This document shows, piece by piece, positions 44,059-53,261 of a DNA stretch of 64,000 nucleotides. Numbering within the stretch: the first letter of the stretch is position 1; the number at the start of each line of letters is the position of its first letter. Position numbers and translations under genes: made by a program. Source of the stretch: Halorhabdus utahensis DSM 12940 (lineage in GTDB: Archaea; Halobacteriota; Halobacteria; Halobacteriales; Haloarculaceae); assembly GCF_000023945.1 (NCBI RefSeq), contig NC_013158.1, positions 992,001 through 1,056,000 of the forward strand, read 5' to 3'. The notes under the pieces were generated by a model, which saw nothing but the letters and a program-made list of their open reading frames with translations, ran no database searches and was not told the DNA's origin.

Positions 44059-45356
44059 GTACGATTTGCGTCCACGGACTGGGGTACATCGGATTACCGA
44101 CGGCGGCGATGCTTGCGAACCATGGACATCAGGTAACAGGATACGATTCGGACGAAACAGTTGTGCAAAGCCTGGCAAACGGAGATATCCATATAGACGA
44201 GCCGGGACTTCGAGCTTTTGTCACACAAGCTCTGGAATCCGGTCATCTCACCGTGAGTACTGAGGTCGAGGCCGCAAAATATCAGATCGTCGCAGTACCA
44301 ACCCCGTTCGATGACGAAACCAAGGAAGCCACACTCGATTATGTTAAAGAAGCCGGCGAAGCGATCGCACCACATCTACGGGAAGGTGACACGGTCGTGC
44401 TTGAATCGACCGTGCCACCGGGGACGACAGTTGAGGTCCTCCAGCCGACACTGGAGAAGTCAGGGTTGACAGCAGGGACTGACTTCGCGCTCGTACACTG
44501 CCCAGAGACGGTACTCCCCGGAGACATTATTACGGAACTCAGGCAGAACGATCGCGTTTTGGGTGGCGTCAACGGTGTCTCGACACAAGCAGCGGTTCGC
44601 CTGTACGAGTCGTTTGTCGAAGGAGACATCTATACTGCCGAGAATGCGACTACAGCTGAGTTCGTCAAACTCATCCAGAACACGTTCCGAGACGTCAACA
44701 TCGCGCTGGCCAACGAAATCGCTCTCGTCGGTGAGGATTACGGGGTGGACTCGCGGGAAGCCATCGAGATGGCGAACACGCACCCACGGGTCAACATCCA
44801 CCAACCTGGTCCCGGCGTCGGAGGACATTGTCTCCCAATTGACCCGTGGTTCCTCGGATACGACTCCGAACAGCTCGATCTGATCAGCACTGCGCGAAAT
44901 ATTAATGACAGCATGCCCGGGCACGTTATCGAGATGCTTCGGGAGGAACTGGGTTCACTCGAAGGGAAACGTATCGCGCTGCTTGGCGTCGCGTACAAGG
45001 GCAACGTGGGCGATACCCGGCAGAGTCCGACGCTTGATCTAGCCGCTGAATTACAGGAAGCTGTTGCTGACGAGCAGAAGGCAGCAGCTGATGGCGGTAG
45101 ATCCCAGTCAGCTGGGGGTATCGACATTCGATTGCACGATCCATACGTCGAGGATCAGACGTTGGACCTCATTGGACTCGAAGAGTCGGTTTCCGATGCC
45201 GATGCGGTCGTGATTGCAACGGATCACGACGAGTACGAGGAATTACCCATCGATAGATTTGAAGAACAGATGGCAGGCTCGCTTCTCGTTGATACGAAGG
45301 CTGTCCTCGATGTAGATGTCTGGACCAAGGAAGGCTTCACGGTAGAGCGAATCTAA
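44055..45356 (+). CDS. wecC: UDP-N-acetyl-D-mannosamine dehydrogenase
   Basis: 433 residues. The NAD-binding N-terminus is VHGLGYIGLPTAAMLANHGH. ESTVPPGTT, HCPETVLPG and the catalytic cysteine motif PGPGVGGHCLPIDPWFL follow; the C-terminal domain has GVAYKGNVGDTRQSP. It oxidises UDP-ManNAc to UDP-ManNAcA with two NAD+. Coupled by four overlapping bases to wecB. A Ser/Ala/Gly-rich insertion around residue 345 is unusual for the family and probably a loop. Confidence 0.94.
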   Translation: MSTICVHGLGYIGLPTAAMLANHGHQVTGYDSDETVVQSLANGDIHIDEPGLRAFVTQALESGHLTVSTEVEAAKYQIVAVPTPFDDETKEATLDYVKEAGEAIAPHLREGDTVVLESTVPPGTTVEVLQPTLEKSGLTAGTDFALVHCPETVLPGDIITELRQNDRVLGGVNGVSTQAAVRLYESFVEGDIYTAENATTAEFVKLIQNTFRDVNIALANEIALVGEDYGVDSREAIEMANTHPRVNIHQPGPGVGGHCLPIDPWFLGYDSEQLDLISTARNINDSMPGHVIEMLREELGSLEGKRIALLGVAYKGNVGDTRQSPTLDLAAELQEAVADEQKAAADGGRSQSAGGIDIRLHDPYVEDQTLDLIGLEESVSDADAVVIATDHDEYEELPIDRFEEQMAGSLLVDTKAVLDVDVWTKEGFTVERI

Positions 45357-45363
45357 CACCGGT

Positions 45364-46425
45364 ATGTCTGATACGAATACAGCGTGGGTGGACCTGGTGA
45401 GTCCATCCCACCCATTCTTTTTCAAGTCACTACTGGATGAGCTCCCGGAACTGAATCGGAACGTGACTGTCCGACAGAAAACAGAAACCGTTGGATTGGC
45501 CGATTCTGCCGGATTTGATTACGACATTTTGGGTCGAGACTTCGATAATACATTCCTGCGAAAAGTTGGAATTCCACTTCGAACAATACAAGCGACACTT
45601 CAGGCCCCGGATGCCGACATCTCGCTGTCCTCCCGAAATGCGATGTGTGTCCTCGCTTCGAAGGCTCGTGGAATCCCCTCTATCCATTTCACTGATAACG
45701 ATATTACGGCTCATGTGGATGGATTACACATTGAAAAACTGTACAATCGATTCGAAGCTCAAGCAACTCATAACGTCGTCCCAGCTGCATTTGATACCAA
45801 TGAATTGACTCGCTGGGGAGCTACTTCTGAGCAAATCCACACGTACGACGGGTACAAGGAAGACATCTATATCGCCAACTTTGAACCAGATACAACGTTC
45901 CAAGACCAACTTCCGTTCAATGACTACATTGTGATCCGTCCCGAAGCACTAGGTGCCGCATACGTCGATACCGATCAATCGATCATCCCAGAATTACTTG
46001 AAAGAGCAACGGATGAAGGACTTAACGTAGTTTACCTCCCTCGCGGACGAGATGATGAAGAATATGCAGAGCCATTCTCATCTTCTGGTGTATATATTCC
46101 CTCGGAAACTTTGGACGGACTTCAACTCGCATGGTACTCGGATGGGGTTCTTACTGGTTCTGGAACGATGGCTCGAGAGGCAGCGTGTATGGGGATACCA
46201 GCTGTTTCCTTTTTCCCTGAGACTCCTCTTTCCGTAGATCAGGAGATGATTAACGATGGCATGATTTTCCATTCTCGTGACTCCCAGGCAATTGTTGAAT
46301 TCATTGACTCACAATCTACACGAGATCGGGAAGCAGATATTTCTCGATCCGAAGACGTCCTTAGTGATGTTGTTGCTACGGTCAACTCAATAATCAACTC
46401 CGAAACCACCAAAAACGAACTATGA
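45364..46425 (+). CDS. DUF354-family glycosyltransferase-like protein
   Basis: 353 residues. The N-terminus AWVDLVSPSHPFFFKSLLDEL, then IPSIHFTDNDITAHVDGLHI, PRGRDDEEYAEPFSS and GVLTGSGTMAREAACMGIPA fit DUF354 (GT-B fold, UDP-glycosyltransferase/epimerase-like). GTMAREAA is the family's donor-binding motif. Probably adds a sugar to the glycan made by this operon. Seven bases after wecC and overlapping the next gene by four. GC content is clearly lower from here on. Confidence 0.83.
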   Translation: MSDTNTAWVDLVSPSHPFFFKSLLDELPELNRNVTVRQKTETVGLADSAGFDYDILGRDFDNTFLRKVGIPLRTIQATLQAPDADISLSSRNAMCVLASKARGIPSIHFTDNDITAHVDGLHIEKLYNRFEAQATHNVVPAAFDTNELTRWGATSEQIHTYDGYKEDIYIANFEPDTTFQDQLPFNDYIVIRPEALGAAYVDTDQSIIPELLERATDEGLNVVYLPRGRDDEEYAEPFSSSGVYIPSETLDGLQLAWYSDGVLTGSGTMAREAACMGIPAVSFFPETPLSVDQEMINDGMIFHSRDSQAIVEFIDSQSTRDREADISRSEDVLSDVVATVNSIINSETTKNEL

Positions 46426-47357
46426 AAGTACTCAATCTGATCAATGCACGGAAGCCGTTTCTAATGGACCAGATTAATGCGTTGGAAGAAGCGGGTATAG
46501 AGAGTGACACGATCTGTGTTCCTGGTGATTTCAATGCTGACGGATCAGAATTCACAAGTCGTTCTATATTGGATTATGCTAAGTTTTATCCGAAAATACT
46601 ATCCAAAATTTCAAATAAATATGACATTATCCATGCTCACTATGGATTAACCGCTCCATTTGCTCTGGCACAGCCATACCGACCAGTCGTTCTGTCGTTG
46701 TGGGGTCGAGATCTATTTGGTCCAGCCGCTCCGTTGAGTAAGGTTTGTGCTAGATTCAGCGATGAAGTCATTGTTCGAAGTGAGGAGATGCGTGAAGAGT
46801 TAAGCCAGCCTGCTCATATTGTCGAGCGTGGCGTTGATCTAGAGAAATTTGAGCCGATGGACCAAAAACAGGCACGAACAAAAGTCAACTGGTCAAAAGA
46901 TGGGAAGCATATTTTATTCCCATACTCACCTCAACGAGAAAAGAAGAACTACCCACTTGCAGAAGAAGTTGTTGGAAAAGTAAACTCAATGTTAGACGAA
47001 AATGTAATTCTACATGCAATTTTTAATGAACCCCATGAGAAGATCCCCATCTATATGAACGCAGCAGACCTCCTCCTCATGACATCTCGCCCAAAAAGCG
47101 AGGGGTCACCAAACACTGTGAAAGAGGCTCTCGCTTGTAATACTCCAGTTGTTTCTACAGATGTGGGAAATGTGTCTGATCTTATTGGATATCTTCCGAA
47201 TTATCATGTTTGCTATAGTACATCCCAGCTCGTTAGTAAAACGATTGCTGTTCTGAATGCAGAGACTAATGGAACTGGGCGTGAACGGGCCAAAGAGCTC
47301 TCTTGGTCGAACACCACGGATTCTCTACTCTCTGTGTATAGTTTGGCCAAAAGTTAG
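46422..47357 (+). CDS. GT4-family glycosyltransferase
   Basis: 311 residues, compact GT-B. DIIHAHYGLTAPFALAQPYR in the N-domain, VVLSLWGRDLFGP, IVERGVDLEKFEPM, LLMTSRPKSEGSPNTVKEAL and NTPVVSTDVGNVSDLI are GT4 hallmarks. Last gene of the left glycan arm; ATGA overlap with the DUF354 gene. A decayed paralogue lies on the opposite strand at 57803-59560, which helps define the family's full length. AT-rich codon use suggests lateral origin. Confidence 0.86.
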   Translation: MKVLNLINARKPFLMDQINALEEAGIESDTICVPGDFNADGSEFTSRSILDYAKFYPKILSKISNKYDIIHAHYGLTAPFALAQPYRPVVLSLWGRDLFGPAAPLSKVCARFSDEVIVRSEEMREELSQPAHIVERGVDLEKFEPMDQKQARTKVNWSKDGKHILFPYSPQREKKNYPLAEEVVGKVNSMLDENVILHAIFNEPHEKIPIYMNAADLLLMTSRPKSEGSPNTVKEALACNTPVVSTDVGNVSDLIGYLPNYHVCYSTSQLVSKTIAVLNAETNGTGRERAKELSWSNTTDSLLSVYSLAKS

Positions 47358-47374
47358 GTGAAAATATAAAGGAA

Positions 47375-47610
47375 TTAAAAGTTCATTCTCAGTTAGATAC
47401 GGCCAGATGTTTGGTTCGTCAATCGAGTTCAGTCCTCATGGAAGGTAGCTTTTCAGCGTCGAAAAATCTGGCATAAGACGGTACTTGAACCACTCTTGGA
47501 GCGGGTCCCAGCATCTTTCGATGGCGGACAATTCAGGGTGTTTTGGTGGGAAGTAACACACTTCGAGATCGTCCCCGCCTACGCGCGAGACCGAATTATC
47601 TCCGATAGTT
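47375..47610 (-). mobile_element. IS630-type transposase remnant (3' end)
   Basis: The minus strand encodes LEVCYFPPKHPELSAIERCW and then DPLQEWFKYRLMPDFSTLKS YLP, the C-terminal DDE region of IS630/DDE_3 transposases (the catalytic E is in AIERCW). A TGA at about 47438 replaces the expected arginine codon; in the same frame GLNSIDEPNIWPYLTE continues beyond it. Everything upstream of about residue VGGDD is missing, so this is a dead fragment. Confidence 0.75.
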
Positions 47611-47632
47611 TTTGATCAAGTGACACAGCGAG

Positions 47633-47815
47633 TTAGCTACGCCAAGAAGTGGTGCAAGCAGCTCCCTTACTTTCAGAAGATATCTTGAGTGATATTGCTA
47701 CAGCCTGCTCCTCGTGACGGGCTTGGAACTCATCAGAGAGGAACTCGGAGGGAAACAGTGTAGTAAGCCGACGCATGATTCTCAACGAGGAGGCGTCAGT
47801 GTGCACAGCGGACAC
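47633..47815 (-). mobile_element. Internally deleted IS4/ISH-type transposase remnant
   Basis: The frame reads LRIMRRLTTLFPSEFL followed directly by SDEFQARHEEQA. From memory these two segments are far apart in full-length haloarchaeal IS4-type transposases. The junction falls at a shared EFL word, suggesting deletion by short homology. Flanking sequence to 48040 has no gene and includes probable IS end sequence around 47878-47930. Family assignment is tentative. Confidence 0.55.
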
Positions 47816-48089
47816 CTCTTCATTCCTCTCGAAATGTAGCCTCGATAAGCCGCTGCTGTCACGTGGTTCGTCTCTTAGCTAAAATCGGATCGGGGACCCC
47901 CTTGCACACGGTCATGAAAAACGGCGGTGACTTTACGAGCCCTTCTCGGACGATTGGTTTCGCTAGGCGATAGGTAAGGGGCGATTGGGTTGTTTGATAC
48001 GTATCTGTTGATGTCTGGCATCGCCGTCACGGTTCGTTGACTAACTATAACCCAATGGTTATCTAAAAGCGGGTCATTTCCGTACGCAA

Positions 48090-49760
48090 ATGCGAGCCAG
48101 GCGAGTTGCAATACTTTTCTCCATTTTGACTGTCTGGGTTGTGACGGCCTTGGTTATCGGTCTTAAGCTCTCTCCTATCGACGGGTATAAACTTTCACCC
48201 TACTCCTTCTGGTTACTCCCTCTCTTGGGGTTCGGACTTATCGCGTCATCCATTGCCACAATCTTCGCTCCAAAATCACCAGCACGATGGCTGTTACCAG
48301 CGTTCCCTCTCGTGATCGTCGCACTCCCAATCCTCCGAGGGTACTTCTACTTTGGTGAAGGCGACCCCCTATACCACCTCGGAGCTGTGCGACAATTGGT
48401 CGAAGGGAGCCTGCCCGCAGAGGCCGAATTCTACCCAGCCCTGCATTATTTAGCAACGATTACATTAGAGGTGACTGGACTCGAGGCGAGGCAATCACTC
48501 CTGTTGGTGATGGTCGTCGCGTTTGCTCTTTGGATACTCGCCGTCCCACTGTTGGCGAGGGCGGTGACCGGCACAAAACTCTACCTCGGAGTCATCGCTG
48601 CAGCCGCGCTACTGCCAATTACACCGATTTCGACGTTCCCGAGACCTCATCCAGCCACGGCCGCAATCTTTCTCACTCCCGTGATCTTACTCCCTGCATT
48701 TTTGCCGAAAATCTCCCGAAAGCAACGTTCGGTAGTTTATGTAACTCTATTCTTGGCCGCGATCCTCTATCACCCATTCGTTGCGCTCGTCACCGTGGGA
48801 ATGATGTTCGTCTGGACAAACTGGGGAATCGGGGACTCACCGAGCGCACTCCGTCCAGCACTACTCGTTGGCTCTATCATCGCCGTCTTGGCTTGGTTAC
48901 TACACTTTTCACAGTTCCAAGGGGCATTGGTCAGTTCGATTATCGGGATACTCCAAGGGAGTGTCGGAGCGGATACTGCAAGCAGAGTAGGATCGTTACA
49001 GATCCTCGGCCTGTCACTCGTAGAGTACGTGGCGCGAGTGGGCGGAAAATACCTCATTTTCGGAACTCTGAGCATCATCGCGGTCATCGCTTCGCTCCGA
49101 CGTAGAAATTGGAAACTAGTCATCTTCACACTCGGGTCGGTGCCGGCGATACTCGGGGTCATCTTGTTCTTTTCAACGGGCAGTATCGGTCTCTGGACGC
49201 GCATTTTCGGCTTATTCATGCTCATTGGGACGATTCTCGCAGCGGTTGGGGCCTCCGAAGTGGGTGAGTTATTCGGTTCAGAAAATTCGAGAATTCGCCA
49301 TACAGTATCAGCTTTGGTCCTGGTACTCGCCGTCGGGCTGGCTCTTCCCACAATCCTTCCTGCCCCCTATACACTCCAGGCCAACGACCAGGTCATGGAA
49401 AGCACCTACAGCGGGTATCACACGAGCTTCGAGTATGGAGACGATTCGACTCCATGGTACGAAATTCGATCGCCAGTTCGGCGTTATCACTCAGCGATCT
49501 ACGGGCCTGATCAGACAACAGGTATGGAACTTGCATCCGGTCAAGGAAGGTACTCCCGAGTGCCAGACCATTTCAACAATCGGTCATTGGACGAAATCGA
49601 GGCGGGCTATCTAGCTACAACGTCCGCCGACTATGAACGAGATGTCAATCTGTTCGATGGGTTCAGGTATAACGAGACCGACTTCGAATATTTGTCATCT
49701 AGCCCCTGTGTGAATAAACTAATTGACACCGGCGGATTCTCTTTATACAGGATATGCTAA
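48090..49760 (+). CDS. Polytopic membrane protein of the glycan island, GT-C-like
   Basis: 556 residues with about eleven hydrophobic helices and a roughly 120-residue extracytoplasmic C-terminus (SYSGYHTSFEYGDDS, NNRSLDEIEAGYLATTSADY). Between the third and fourth helices is YFYFGEGDPLYHLGAVRQL, an acidic-plus-histidine loop of the type that marks the active site of GT-C enzymes, which use lipid-linked sugars. Together with the context this suggests a dolichol-phosphate-sugar transferase or polymerase, but homology is not certain. It starts at ATG 48090, right after the IS graveyard. Confidence 0.72.
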   Translation: MRARRVAILFSILTVWVVTALVIGLKLSPIDGYKLSPYSFWLLPLLGFGLIASSIATIFAPKSPARWLLPAFPLVIVALPILRGYFYFGEGDPLYHLGAVRQLVEGSLPAEAEFYPALHYLATITLEVTGLEARQSLLLVMVVAFALWILAVPLLARAVTGTKLYLGVIAAAALLPITPISTFPRPHPATAAIFLTPVILLPAFLPKISRKQRSVVYVTLFLAAILYHPFVALVTVGMMFVWTNWGIGDSPSALRPALLVGSIIAVLAWLLHFSQFQGALVSSIIGILQGSVGADTASRVGSLQILGLSLVEYVARVGGKYLIFGTLSIIAVIASLRRRNWKLVIFTLGSVPAILGVILFFSTGSIGLWTRIFGLFMLIGTILAAVGASEVGELFGSENSRIRHTVSALVLVLAVGLALPTILPAPYTLQANDQVMESTYSGYHTSFEYGDDSTPWYEIRSPVRRYHSAIYGPDQTTGMELASGQGRYSRVPDHFNNRSLDEIEAGYLATTSADYERDVNLFDGFRYNETDFEYLSSSPCVNKLIDTGGFSLYRIC

Positions 49761-49773
49761 AGCGTGAACTCGA

Positions 49774-50037
49774 TTGGTGGGCCCCAGAAGGTTCTACTAC
49801 ATGGGCAACGCCAACGACAAGCGGCTCGGAAATTTCGTTGACGGTCGGGAGACCAACAATTGCGATCCATCCATTACGGGCGACAGGAACGGCTCAGCTG
49901 TCTACATCGGAAAAGGATTGGACGATACACATGCCGTCAATGATAGTTTCTACAAAGCCGTCGCTGGCGCATGGACAGATCGGTTATCGATCACTGCTGA
50001 GGACTCGCAGACTAAGAGCCAAATTCGTGAGAGATAG
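49774..50037 (+). CDS. Possible 87-residue fragment, no recognised family
   Basis: The frame beginning at 49774 (GTG) gives a plausible globular stretch, for example FYYMGNANDKRLGNFVDGRE and SAVYIGKGLDDTHAVNDSFY, rich in Asn/Asp/Gly. It overlaps a longer alternative frame and its codon pattern is ambiguous. It may be the end of a lost extracellular protein gene between the GT-C-like and GT61 genes. Confidence 0.3.
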   Translation: MVGPRRFYYMGNANDKRLGNFVDGRETNNCDPSITGDRNGSAVYIGKGLDDTHAVNDSFYKAVAGAWTDRLSITAEDSQTKSQIRER

Positions 50038-50072
50038 TAACTTACATTAGCCCCATCTTATATTGCTGATGT

Positions 50073-51197
50073 ATGATTGGGAGAAAGTACCTTAGTCAGG
50101 TTCTCAACCTTTCGTCTACCCTTCTATCTACGGTTGGGAAGCCGGTGGTGATGCAGCGTCCCGAACTGAAACAGTATGCACGGGAACGGGGTCAGTTATT
50201 CCACTTTGGTTCATCTGAGACCTATTCTTTCGGCCCGCCCCAATATCCCGACGAAGTGCTGTACTCCCTGCAACGCAGATTTGGCGAATATCAAACTCCG
50301 AAGCCGTTCGTAGCCGAAGTGCGCGACGTTTCACTAATCGGTCTCTATCCAATTCCGTTCAAGAGGGGAAATGCCCTTGTAGAACCTGTCGTCAGCGAAC
50401 GGAACTTAATCCTCAATCTCTTCTATTCGGTTGTTGACTCACGCCTGCAACACCGCAGCCTGACGTCGAAGGATTTCGATTGCGCCTGCCTCCTATTCAA
50501 CTCCCAGAGCCGGGGGGTGTTTCATTGGATGGTAGAGGACGCCTTGAGAGCCGAAGGCGTCCTGAGATACGAAGAGAAAACGGGTCGCCGTCCGACTCTT
50601 ATTATACCCCCAAACCCGAAATCGTGGCAGACCGAGACACTGGAACTGCTTGGATTCGAGTCGGAAGACTGGGTCGAATGGGACGCTTTTAGAGGGAAGG
50701 TGGACCGATTGGTCGTCCCCTCCGTCCGGCGGATATACGATGATGGAGTGGTCTCCCCGGCACAAACGGAGTGGTTCAGTGAGCGGATGGTGGGCGGTGC
50801 AGAAGGCCAAGTGGAGGCTTCCAAAACCTCCTCACGGGTGTATATCTCCCGTGACGATGCCGGGAGACGTCGGTTGACGAACGAAGACGATCTTATGGAT
50901 CAACTCGGTGATCTCGGGTTCGAACGCCACTATCTTGAGCGCATGTCCACCGCCCAGATCGTGAGCCTGTTCAATAACGCCAACATAATAGTCGCTCCTC
51001 ACGGAGCAGGCTTGACCAACATCATGTTCGCAACGGATGCCAGCGTCATCGAACTGCGCCCCAACGACTCCTATTCCTGGGTATATTACGTATTGAGCGA
51101 GCAAAATGGACTCGACTACTGCTACGTGATGGGTGACGACGATAAGGAAGGAACGGACTTCCGGGTAGAGCCTGCGAAGGTCATTGATGCTCTGTAA
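50073..51197 (+). CDS. Family 61 glycosyltransferase (DUF563)
   Basis: 374 residues. SRGVFHWMVEDALRAEGVL, RVYISRDDAGRRRLTNEDDL and MSTAQIVSLFNNANIIVAPHGAGLTNIMFA are diagnostic of GT61/DUF563, the last being the conserved 'PHGAGL' sugar-nucleotide site. Members transfer pentoses or hexoses to glycans; no membrane helix is seen. Probably modifies the surface polysaccharide. It stands alone on the + strand, facing the beta-helix gene. Confidence 0.87.
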   Translation: MIGRKYLSQVLNLSSTLLSTVGKPVVMQRPELKQYARERGQLFHFGSSETYSFGPPQYPDEVLYSLQRRFGEYQTPKPFVAEVRDVSLIGLYPIPFKRGNALVEPVVSERNLILNLFYSVVDSRLQHRSLTSKDFDCACLLFNSQSRGVFHWMVEDALRAEGVLRYEEKTGRRPTLIIPPNPKSWQTETLELLGFESEDWVEWDAFRGKVDRLVVPSVRRIYDDGVVSPAQTEWFSERMVGGAEGQVEASKTSSRVYISRDDAGRRRLTNEDDLMDQLGDLGFERHYLERMSTAQIVSLFNNANIIVAPHGAGLTNIMFATDASVIELRPNDSYSWVYYVLSEQNGLDYCYVMGDDDKEGTDFRVEPAKVIDAL

Positions 51198-51303
51198 TGG
51201 AGGGCGAATGAGTTCTTGTTTTCCCCACTATGGACTGAAAAATAAATCCACTAAAGGATGCGAAAGTCCCGACTCTGGAGTAAGGTATAGTCCAGCGCTG
51301 TGA

Positions 51304-52788
51304 TCAGCGGTAGGTCCCTTCCTCGCGAGTCTCCCGGACGGTTTGGATGTGGAGGTCCGCGTCCATTGAATAGTACCTGATGTCCCGCAAGTCAGGTTGG
51401 GGTACGAACGTATCCGTGGCCGTCCCTTGACTAGTCCCGTCGACGATCAATTCAACGCCTATGTTCCCGTTGCCGTCAATGTCTTTCGACCTCACGAACT
51501 TGATGGTATGAGACGCGGTATCAACGCTCCACGAGCCGGAGACGACCGTGCTGACACTCCCGGAATCAGCTTTCTCTAGGTTTACAGTCCCATCCGCAAA
51601 CACCTTGATGCGCCAGAGGTTATCATTGTCGTCCACAATTGGCCGGACGGCGAAATAACTCGACGACGGCGTTACCTGGAACTGGTAGTCCCATCGCCAG
51701 GTGCCAGTCATCATCCGCGATATTCGGAAGGTAGTGATACTGCCGTCGGCTTGACGGACGCCCGGTGAGACGATATGCTTGCTACCGCTGGGGAACACCA
51801 ACGCGCCGGATGTTGCCGACGGCGAGCCGACAATCGTCTTCCACTCGGGGTAAAAGCCGGCTCGTGACTCGTGCAGGGCGCGGTCGGTGAGTTGGCCATC
51901 TGCGAAGTCATCCGAGAGAGCGACCTTATTGTGCGCGTAGGTCCCGTCACGGTGGCGCAACGCGCCGCCGTTACCCGGGCTGATGTATCCAAGTTCTCCG
52001 TAGACCCCGTTATTGGTGTCGACCAATGTCGCCCCTCGGTTTACCTCGGCGACGTACTTCGAGAGGACGCCCGTGCAGCTATTGAGTTCGAGCTGGCACC
52101 CTTTCGAGATTAGCGCACCGGTACCGTAGTTGTTCGCCCCGAAGTCACAGTTGTTCAGTTCGACCCGGCAATCGGCGTGGGCGTTGAACGCGATGTCGCC
52201 GGTACCGTCTGGCATCGATAGCGGCGACCCAGAGGCGTCGAACACGCAGTTCTTGTAGGTTACATTCCCGACTTTCTGGAGGACGGTGCCGCCGATGGTG
52301 ATGTCGCTGACGGTGGCTTGATCTGGTTCGCCGTCGATGACCGAAACCTGTAGCGTCTTGCTGATGGTGATGTCTGAGGGCCCCAATCCACTATCCGGAC
52401 GGATTTTAAACGACTTGTCGTTATTGGGTTTGGCCGTCGATATTATTGGTGGGAATTTTCCCGTGCCATAAGTCCCACTACGAAGGGTGATAACAACGTC
52501 ATGATTTTGGAAATAAGGGACCCGATTGGCGGCCTCTTGCAGCGTTTGCAGCGGGTTAGTTGAAGACCCGTCGTTGCTGTCGTCGCCGTTGACTGGGTCG
52601 ACGAATAGCTCGATGTCCTCCGTTGTCACCAACGAACGCTTGCCTTCGTCCCATTGATTCTCTTGAATTGGTGTGTTGATTATGCGCTCTGCTCCCAGCT
52701 CTTGAAATTTGACTGGGACCTTTTCACCCGTTTCGGTATTATATCCGACGATCTTGCCGTTTTCATTCCGAAGTTCGATGTCAGTCAT
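51304..52788 (-). CDS. Right-handed beta-helix surface or fibre-like protein
   Basis: 494 residues without a signal peptide. The N-terminal MTDIELRNENGKIVGYNTET and ELGAERIINTPIQENQWDEG resemble small attachment modules. IELFVDPVNGDDSNDGSSTN and PLQTLQEAANRVPYF start a pectate-lyase-like beta-helix with NCVFDASGSP and NNCDFGANNYGTGALISKGC ladder turns. The C-terminal roughly 200 residues form a LamG/concanavalin-like beta-sandwich (WRWDYQFQVTPSSSYFAVRP, GVELIVDGTSQGTATDTFV). The start overlaps the stop of the lipoprotein gene (ATGA), so both are co-translated. The build resembles tail-fibre or adhesin proteins; whether viral or cellular is open. Confidence 0.75.
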   Translation of the reverse strand: MTDIELRNENGKIVGYNTETGEKVPVKFQELGAERIINTPIQENQWDEGKRSLVTTEDIELFVDPVNGDDSNDGSSTNPLQTLQEAANRVPYFQNHDVVITLRSGTYGTGKFPPIISTAKPNNDKSFKIRPDSGLGPSDITISKTLQVSVIDGEPDQATVSDITIGGTVLQKVGNVTYKNCVFDASGSPLSMPDGTGDIAFNAHADCRVELNNCDFGANNYGTGALISKGCQLELNSCTGVLSKYVAEVNRGATLVDTNNGVYGELGYISPGNGGALRHRDGTYAHNKVALSDDFADGQLTDRALHESRAGFYPEWKTIVGSPSATSGALVFPSGSKHIVSPGVRQADGSITTFRISRMMTGTWRWDYQFQVTPSSSYFAVRPIVDDNDNLWRIKVFADGTVNLEKADSGSVSTVVSGSWSVDTASHTIKFVRSKDIDGNGNIGVELIVDGTSQGTATDTFVPQPDLRDIRYYSMDADLHIQTVRETREEGTYR

Positions 52789-53261
52789 GAATCCCCCTCC
52801 AAGAGTCCGAGTCCGCCGCCTTGCTCAATGACGAGACGCCCAGTATTGTACCACTCGACCGCTTCGTAGGAGACGGCTGCCGATACCGTCTCGGTGTCAC
52901 CGCTTGGAATGATAAGCCGCTGGAGCGGCGTCGGAGTTGCTGTAGGCGTCGAGGTCGGTGTCGGTGACGCCGTTTTCGTCGGGGTCGTTGTTGGATCGGT
53001 CGTTTTCATCGGCGTTTCTATCGCCGTACGTGTGCTTGTCGGCGCTGGTTCTGGTGGCGATGTTGCTGTTGGGGTGACTGTGGCAGTCCCATCTTCTGGA
53101 ACAACGAGCGTCTCGGCCGCCGTTGGCTCTGGCGTCGTAGTTTCGTCGTCTTCATTGGTACTGAGGAACCCACATCCAGCAAGTGCCGTCGTAGAACCAG
53201 CGAGCGTGCTTGCAAGAACTGCTCTTCGTGTGACTAGACGCTGTTTTTTACCATCCACCAT
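52785..53261 (-). CDS. Tat-lipoprotein with Thr/Pro-rich stalk
   Basis: 158 residues. LVTRRAVLASTLAGSTTALAGC is a Tat signal with lipobox. Residues about 35-120 are almost pure Thr, Pro, Ala and Glu in PTP/TPTPTST-type repeats, like the stalks of glycosylated haloarchaeal surface proteins. The end (ETVSAAVSYEAVEWYNTGRL, VIEQGGGLGLLEGDS) may be a small beta domain. Overlaps the beta-helix gene by four bases. It may anchor the beta-helix protein at the cell surface. Confidence 0.8.
   Translation of the reverse strand: MVDGKKQRLVTRRAVLASTLAGSTTALAGCGFLSTNEDDETTTPEPTAAETLVVPEDGTATVTPTATSPPEPAPTSTRTAIETPMKTTDPTTTPTKTASPTPTSTPTATPTPLQRLIIPSGDTETVSAAVSYEAVEWYNTGRLVIEQGGGLGLLEGDS

Noticed and set aside
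49754-50050. Plus-strand frame starting MLKRELDWWAPEG
   Set aside because: It overlaps the better-looking frame at 49774, and its composition is not typical of a protein; neither is certain.
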